Shown: one piece after another, positions 6,935 through 9,753 of the stretch
Numbering within the stretch: the stretch's first letter is position 1
How the letters are laid out: every line of letters begins with the position of its first letter
Origin: Candidatus Cloacimonadota bacterium
Lineage (GTDB): Bacteria > Cloacimonadota > Cloacimonadia > Cloacimonadales > TCS61
Length of the DNA stretch: 9,753 nucleotides
Reading direction: 5' to 3'
Assembly (NCBI GenBank): GCA_014382915.1
Contig: JACNIV010000342.1
Location: forward strand, 1-9,753
Notes under the pieces: model-generated
What the model saw: the letters and a program-made list of their open reading frames with translations, nothing else
What the model was told of the DNA's origin: nothing
Database searches by the model: none
Position numbers and translations under genes: made by a program

Positions 6935-7925
6935 AAAAATAATTATTTTTTTAAAAGCATTCCGTACGAATTTTAAGGAGCAAAAAGTTTACAGTCTTTC
7001 TGCTTCTCTTACGTATGTTACACTGCTGGGATTTGTTCCCTTCATCATCTTTATTTTATTCTTCATACCTACATTACCATTTTTAAGATTGGAAACACAG
7101 ATAAAAGATGCTATCATTACCACCTTTGTACCCGAATCTGCAGATATGATCTATCAATATATCCTGCAATTAGCCAGTAAGAAGATCCCGTTCAATCTTT
7201 TCAGTTTTGGTATCCTCATATTTACTTCCTATTCACTATTCAAGATCATCAACGATACGTTTGATAATATTCTAAATGTTCACGAATACAGGAAAATAAC
7301 TTTTTTCGGGGATATTGTAAAATTCTTTGGAATGACGATCTTTGGTTCACTGCTCATATTAATACTTTTATCAACCTCTTCCCTGCCAATTATTTCCAAA
7401 TTCTACACGATCCCATATATTCAGGGGATCTTTTTATATGTTACACCATTTATGATATTGTTTATAATCTTTACACTGGGTTTCTTTTACATTCCCACTA
7501 TAAAAGTAAGAAAACGCTCCATTATGATAGGAGCAGCGACCTCTTCTGCCATCTGGATATTATTTAAATCATTGTTCAACTGGTACATTGGCAACCTTAC
7601 GAATATCGAGCTGATCTTTGGTTTCCTAGCTTCCATTCCTGTCTTCCTTTTTTGGATCTATGCCAACTGGGTCATCATACTCAGTGGTGTGATCATTGTT
7701 TCCATCCTGGAAAAAAGGCATCTCGTTAGTAGTATCCCAAAAGCTGATCTGAATACAGTTAAGATCACTTTCGAGAAAATGATAACCGATAAAAACATGG
7801 AAAAAATCGTTTCCACTACAATTCCCCGGGATGAGATGAAAAATATTTTACGGGAGATACTTCAAGAAGAAACTGTAGAAACTGAGAAAGCAGAAAAAAA
7901 TCAGTTTACAGAAAAAGACGAGTAA
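6927..7925 (+). CDS. YihY/BrkB-family inner-membrane protein
   Basis: The 332 residues belong to the YihY (UPF0761, older names BrkB or 'ribonuclease BN') family, whose molecular function is not settled; the RNase BN label is a historical misassignment. Family signs are the N-terminal SLSASLTYVTLLGFVPFI (23-40), about six membrane helices (roughly 31-52, 88-110, 133-155, 164-190, 200-220, 232-260), and the closing IFGFLASIPVFLFWIYANWV (230-249), equivalent to the usual YG.LAS.P.FL.W.Y motif. A charged, probably cytoplasmic tail (about 262-332) rich in Glu and Lys follows. The ATG shares 8 bases (ATGAATAA) with the end of the permease gene, so the three plus-strand genes form a coupled unit. 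The link suggests a shared envelope task, but this is inference. Confidence 0.9.
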   Translation: MNKKIIIFLKAFRTNFKEQKVYSLSASLTYVTLLGFVPFIIFILFFIPTLPFLRLETQIKDAIITTFVPESADMIYQYILQLASKKIPFNLFSFGILIFTSYSLFKIINDTFDNILNVHEYRKITFFGDIVKFFGMTIFGSLLILILLSTSSLPIISKFYTIPYIQGIFLYVTPFMILFIIFTLGFFYIPTIKVRKRSIMIGAATSSAIWILFKSLFNWYIGNLTNIELIFGFLASIPVFLFWIYANWVIILSGVIIVSILEKRHLVSSIPKADLNTVKITFEKMITDKNMEKIVSTTIPRDEMKNILREILQEETVETEKAEKNQFTEKDE

Positions 7926-7962
7926 ATTCTTTCGCAATTTGATAATTTGAAATTAATTGAGT

Positions 7963-8052
7963 GGAGACGTGTCCGAGTGGCTTAAGGAGCACGCTTGGAA
8001 AGCGTGTATACGGGTAACTGTATCCAGGGTTCAAATCCCTGCGTCTCCGCCA
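7963..8052 (+). tRNA. tRNA-Ser (anticodon GGA)
   Basis: A full class II cloverleaf can be drawn. The acceptor stem GGAGACG (7963-7969) pairs with CGTCTCC (8042-8048); the discriminator is G and CCA (8050-8052) is encoded. The anticodon stem CACGC/GCGTG encloses the loop TTGGAAA with anticodon GGA at 7997-7999, which reads UCC and UCU. A long variable arm (about 8007-8024) is typical of serine tRNAs, and the T arm is CAGGG-TTCAAAT-CCCTG (8025-8041). It lies 37 bases after the YihY gene, in the same direction, and may be co-transcribed or have its own promoter. Confidence 0.97.
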
Positions 8053-8064
8053 GTTTTGCGTTTA

Positions 8065-8100
8065 TGAGTTGAAGCGTTTAAGCGTGAAACTCAGCTTTTT
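8065..8100 (+). terminator. Possible weak intrinsic terminator after tRNA-Ser
   Basis: TGAGTT (8065-8070) can pair with AACTCA (8088-8093) around a 17-base loop, followed by GC and five T residues (8096-8100). The stem is short, AT-containing and the loop long, so this is a marginal call. Its place 12 bases after the tRNA, in front of a convergent gene, is where a terminator is expected. The rest of the gene-free stretch 8053-8139 shows nothing I can name. Confidence 0.35.
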
Positions 8101-8139
8101 CCCGAAACTTCTTCCAATTTTTCTCCACTTTATTAATTA

Positions 8140-8724
8140 TTACTGATTTACATTCTGTGTAAATCCAACATCTAAATCTTTAAATAGTTTTTTAATATCT
8201 GGCTCAATATTTATCAAACCTAGTTTACCTTCTCCATAATGCTCTCTAATCAGATTGAAAAACTCTAAACTAATGTAAATCAACTCTCCAAGCTCATTTG
8301 GTGTAATATTAGCTTGTTTGTAAAGATTTTTTTCATCAAACTTGATGTTAAGATGTGCAAAATAGTTACTTCGGAGGATGACTACTTTTTCCCATATAAC
8401 TCGAGCTTTGTTAAACTTTTCTTCAAGTTGTATTAACTCCTCTTTTGAGAATGTACATTCATTTTTAGCTAAGTTCAATAATTTGTTAAAATTGTTTGTT
8501 TTTGAATTTGAATCGTAGAGCTTATATAAGGAGACAATTAAAGTCAAAAAGTAGGATTTAATAGAAGTATGAAAGAAAAGTATGTATCTACGCATGGTTT
8601 CTATAAATTTTGGTCGTTCTGGTCCACGCAATTTCCACCACAAACAGTAGTTATAATGTGCATTATAGATTATCTCCAATAACGGATTATTATTATGTCT
8701 AACTAGTGACTTTAGATCACTCAT
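8140..8724 (-). CDS. Putative HEPN-domain protein, AbiU2-like
   Basis: The 194-residue product is soluble and mostly helical. LRSNYFAHLN (117-126) gives an R-x5-H motif (Arg118, His124), the catalytic signature of HEPN RNases. Together with an upstream helix containing LIVSLYKLYDSNSK (62-75) and a leucine-rich NKLLNLAKN (80-88), it resembles the AbiU2 type of HEPN protein, linked to abortive phage infection. HEPN proteins usually cut RNA and often pair with a nucleotidyltransferase antitoxin; none is adjacent here. The gene is convergent with tRNA-Ser and follows the beta-helix gene by 26 bases with no clear Shine-Dalgarno. It is AT-richer than its neighbours: by hand count 8161-8220 has 14 G/C of 60, against 28 of 60 at 5881-5940 in the permease gene. 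This hints at recent acquisition. That it is a real gene is likely; the AbiU2 assignment is from memory of the motif pattern. Confidence 0.62.
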   Translation of the reverse strand: MSDLKSLVRHNNNPLLEIIYNAHYNYCLWWKLRGPERPKFIETMRRYILFFHTSIKSYFLTLIVSLYKLYDSNSKTNNFNKLLNLAKNECTFSKEELIQLEEKFNKARVIWEKVVILRSNYFAHLNIKFDEKNLYKQANITPNELGELIYISLEFFNLIREHYGEGKLGLINIEPDIKKLFKDLDVGFTQNVNQ

Positions 8725-8750
8725 TTACGTTATTTCTCTTAGTTTAACCA

Positions 8751-9753
8751 TCATTTCAACAACAGCATCTTCTTAACTTTCTGGTAATAACCTGTATTTA
8801 GTTTATAGAAATAGATTCCTGAACTAACTTGATTGCCGTTGGAGTCTTTGCCATTCCAGATAGCAGAATGTTCTCCGGCTGGTTTTGTTTCGTTAACTAG
8901 TGTCTTCACTTTCTGTCCTTTAATATTGTAAACTGAGAGTTCTACCTCACTTTCTTCTGGAAGTTGATAGCTAATCGTTGTCACTGGGTTGAAAGGATTT
9001 GGATAGTTTTGATTCAGATTTGTAACCAGGGGAATTGAATTCTCATCTATACTCACAACAACATTCTGATTTTCATAAGCACCCATTTCAATTCTCCCTC
9101 CAAAAATTCGAGGATTACCAGCAAGGTCATATTCGGGTAGATTCAAACCTGTTGTGTCTGGAATGGCAGTATTAACGCAAGGAGAATCATCTAATAATGA
9201 GAAGGGAAAATTTCCATAACCAACAAATAGTGGGTCTTCATCTATGTTTCCTGTCCCTTCCCAACCGCCTTCAATATTCGAATATATTGCTAAAACAGAA
9301 CAATAACCAGAACCTAAATGGATTTCCTCAGGATAATTATCCCAAAGAATTGAATTAGTTACAACTGGATATGAACTAGTACTGCTGTAAATACCTCCAC
9401 CTAATGTTGCTGAATTATCTGATATTGTATTATTAACCAAGTTTAAAGAAGAACTTGTACAACAACAAATTCCACCTCCATAATCAGCAGAATTATTAGT
9501 AATTAAAGCATTAATAATAGTTGGTTCCGAGTCGTTTTCACAGTAAATTCCACCACCAAGATCCGCAGAATTATATGAAATTGTTAAATTCGTTAGAATT
9601 GGGCTTGAGTATTCATCACAGAAAATACCACCACCATATGTTCCTGCTATATTACCTGTTATTGTTACATTCGTTAAATTGGGACTGGATTCATAACACT
9701 CAACACCACCACCACCATAACCGTTATAATTGTTTGTAATAATTGCATCTTGT
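8751..9753 (-). CDS. T9SS-secreted right-handed parallel beta-helix protein (partial, 5' end outside window)
   Basis: The frame stays open from the stop at 8751 to the right edge, giving the last 333 residues; the TTG at 9440 is internal, not a start. Three parts are visible. At 9327-9720 are five units of about 26 residues with GGGI...TN.TI..N, the pattern of right-handed parallel beta-helices (pectate-lyase or Pmp-like). Next is a closing module, DDSPCVNTAIPDTTGLNLPE...GNPRIFGG.IEMGAYE, of the choice-of-anchor Q kind found after such helices. Last (8754-9020, 89 residues) is a type A sorting domain: NLNQNYPNPFNPVTTISYQL, then VYNIKGQKVKTLVNE, then GIYFYKL and KMLLLK. The protein is therefore expected to cross the outer membrane by the type IX system and be anchored or released at the surface, as an adhesin or polysaccharide-binding protein; its ligand is unknown. 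The N-terminal signal peptide lies outside the window. Confidence 0.9.
   Translation of the reverse strand, partial: QDAIITNNYNGYGGGGVECYESSPNLTNVTITGNIAGTYGGGIFCDEYSSPILTNLTISYNSADLGGGIYCENDSEPTIINALITNNSADYGGGICCCTSSSLNLVNNTISDNSATLGGGIYSSTSSYPVVTNSILWDNYPEEIHLGSGYCSVLAIYSNIEGGWEGTGNIDEDPLFVGYGNFPFSLLDDSPCVNTAIPDTTGLNLPEYDLAGNPRIFGGRIEMGAYENQNVVVSIDENSIPLVTNLNQNYPNPFNPVTTISYQLPEESEVELSVYNIKGQKVKTLVNETKPAGEHSAIWNGKDSNGNQVSSGIYFYKLNTGYYQKVKKMLLLK
9327..9720 (-). repeat. Five degenerate ~78-base tandem repeats coding for beta-helix rungs
   Basis: Each unit encodes about 26 residues that start with YGGG or LGGG and end with an N-[ST/Y]-x motif near TI..N. The units begin GGGGVEC, GGGIFC, GGGIYC, GGGICCC and GGGIYS. 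DNA identity between units is only partial, best in the GGTGGTGGT segment, so they are old duplications kept by protein structure. The array probably continues past the right edge. Confidence 0.85.

Noticed and set aside
8026..8052. Integration (att) site formed by a duplicated tRNA-Ser 3' end
   Set aside because: I found no second copy of the tRNA end in the window and no integrase gene.
8751..9440. TTG at 9440 as the start of the beta-helix protein
   Set aside because: The same frame continues open to the window edge with four more repeat units of the same pattern, so the TTG is an internal leucine codon.
9327..9720. CRISPR-like or non-coding tandem array
   Set aside because: The period of about 78 bases is degenerate at DNA level, without identical repeats or unique spacers, and is explained by beta-helix coding repeats.
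9521..9739. Plus-strand open frame rich in His and Leu opposite the beta-helix repeats
   Set aside because: It is the antisense shadow of the GGN-rich repeat units; it lacks a ribosome site and a plausible protein pattern.

Overview
The window looks like chromosome from an uncultured, AT-rich bacterium of the FCB group. The best clue is the protein at the right edge. It ends in a type IX secretion (T9SS) type A sorting domain of the form NYPNPFNP...TTISYQLPE...YNIKGQKVKTL...GIYFYKL...KMLLLK. That style is common in Cloacimonadota and also occurs in Ignavibacteria, Marinimicrobia and Calditrichota. Cloacimonadota is my best guess, by inference only. The window is almost fully coding; the longest gene-free stretches are about 120 bases (4924-5043) and 87 bases (8053-8139).

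Left half (1-4923, all on the minus strand, transcribed right to left): aroA (EPSP synthase), ddl (D-Ala-D-Ala ligase), a secreted protein of no family I recognise, a stand-alone secreted FecR-domain protein, and the first 320 residues of a large exported protein with Ig-like domains that probably leads into an outer-membrane beta-barrel. Gaps are 32, 15 (using the start I prefer), 9 and 8 bases. At the last two junctions the stop codon of one gene lies inside the Shine-Dalgarno of the next, so these genes very probably form one operon. Two cytoplasmic enzymes of aromatic and peptidoglycan precursor synthesis thus sit at the head of an envelope or surface module.

Middle (5044-7925, plus strand, divergent from aroA): an ABC ATPase, a MacB/FtsX-type permease and a six-helix YihY/BrkB-family membrane protein. 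They overlap by 17 and 8 bases, which indicates translational coupling. No MacA-like membrane-fusion gene is present. A nested AT-rich inverted repeat lies in the divergent intergenic region. A complete tRNA-Ser(GGA) with encoded CCA follows 37 bases after the YihY gene.

Right end (8140-9753, minus strand): a small, visibly AT-richer gene whose product resembles AbiU2-type HEPN proteins (putative RNase, abortive-infection related), and the C-terminal 333 residues of a T9SS-secreted parallel beta-helix protein. Four of its five repeat units place a cysteine at the same position. This end looks like accessory DNA next to a tRNA gene.

I do not see a complete new system. The most interesting points are the uncharacterised secreted/FecR/barrel module behind aroA-ddl, the orphan HEPN gene beside the tRNA, and the cysteine column in the beta-helix.
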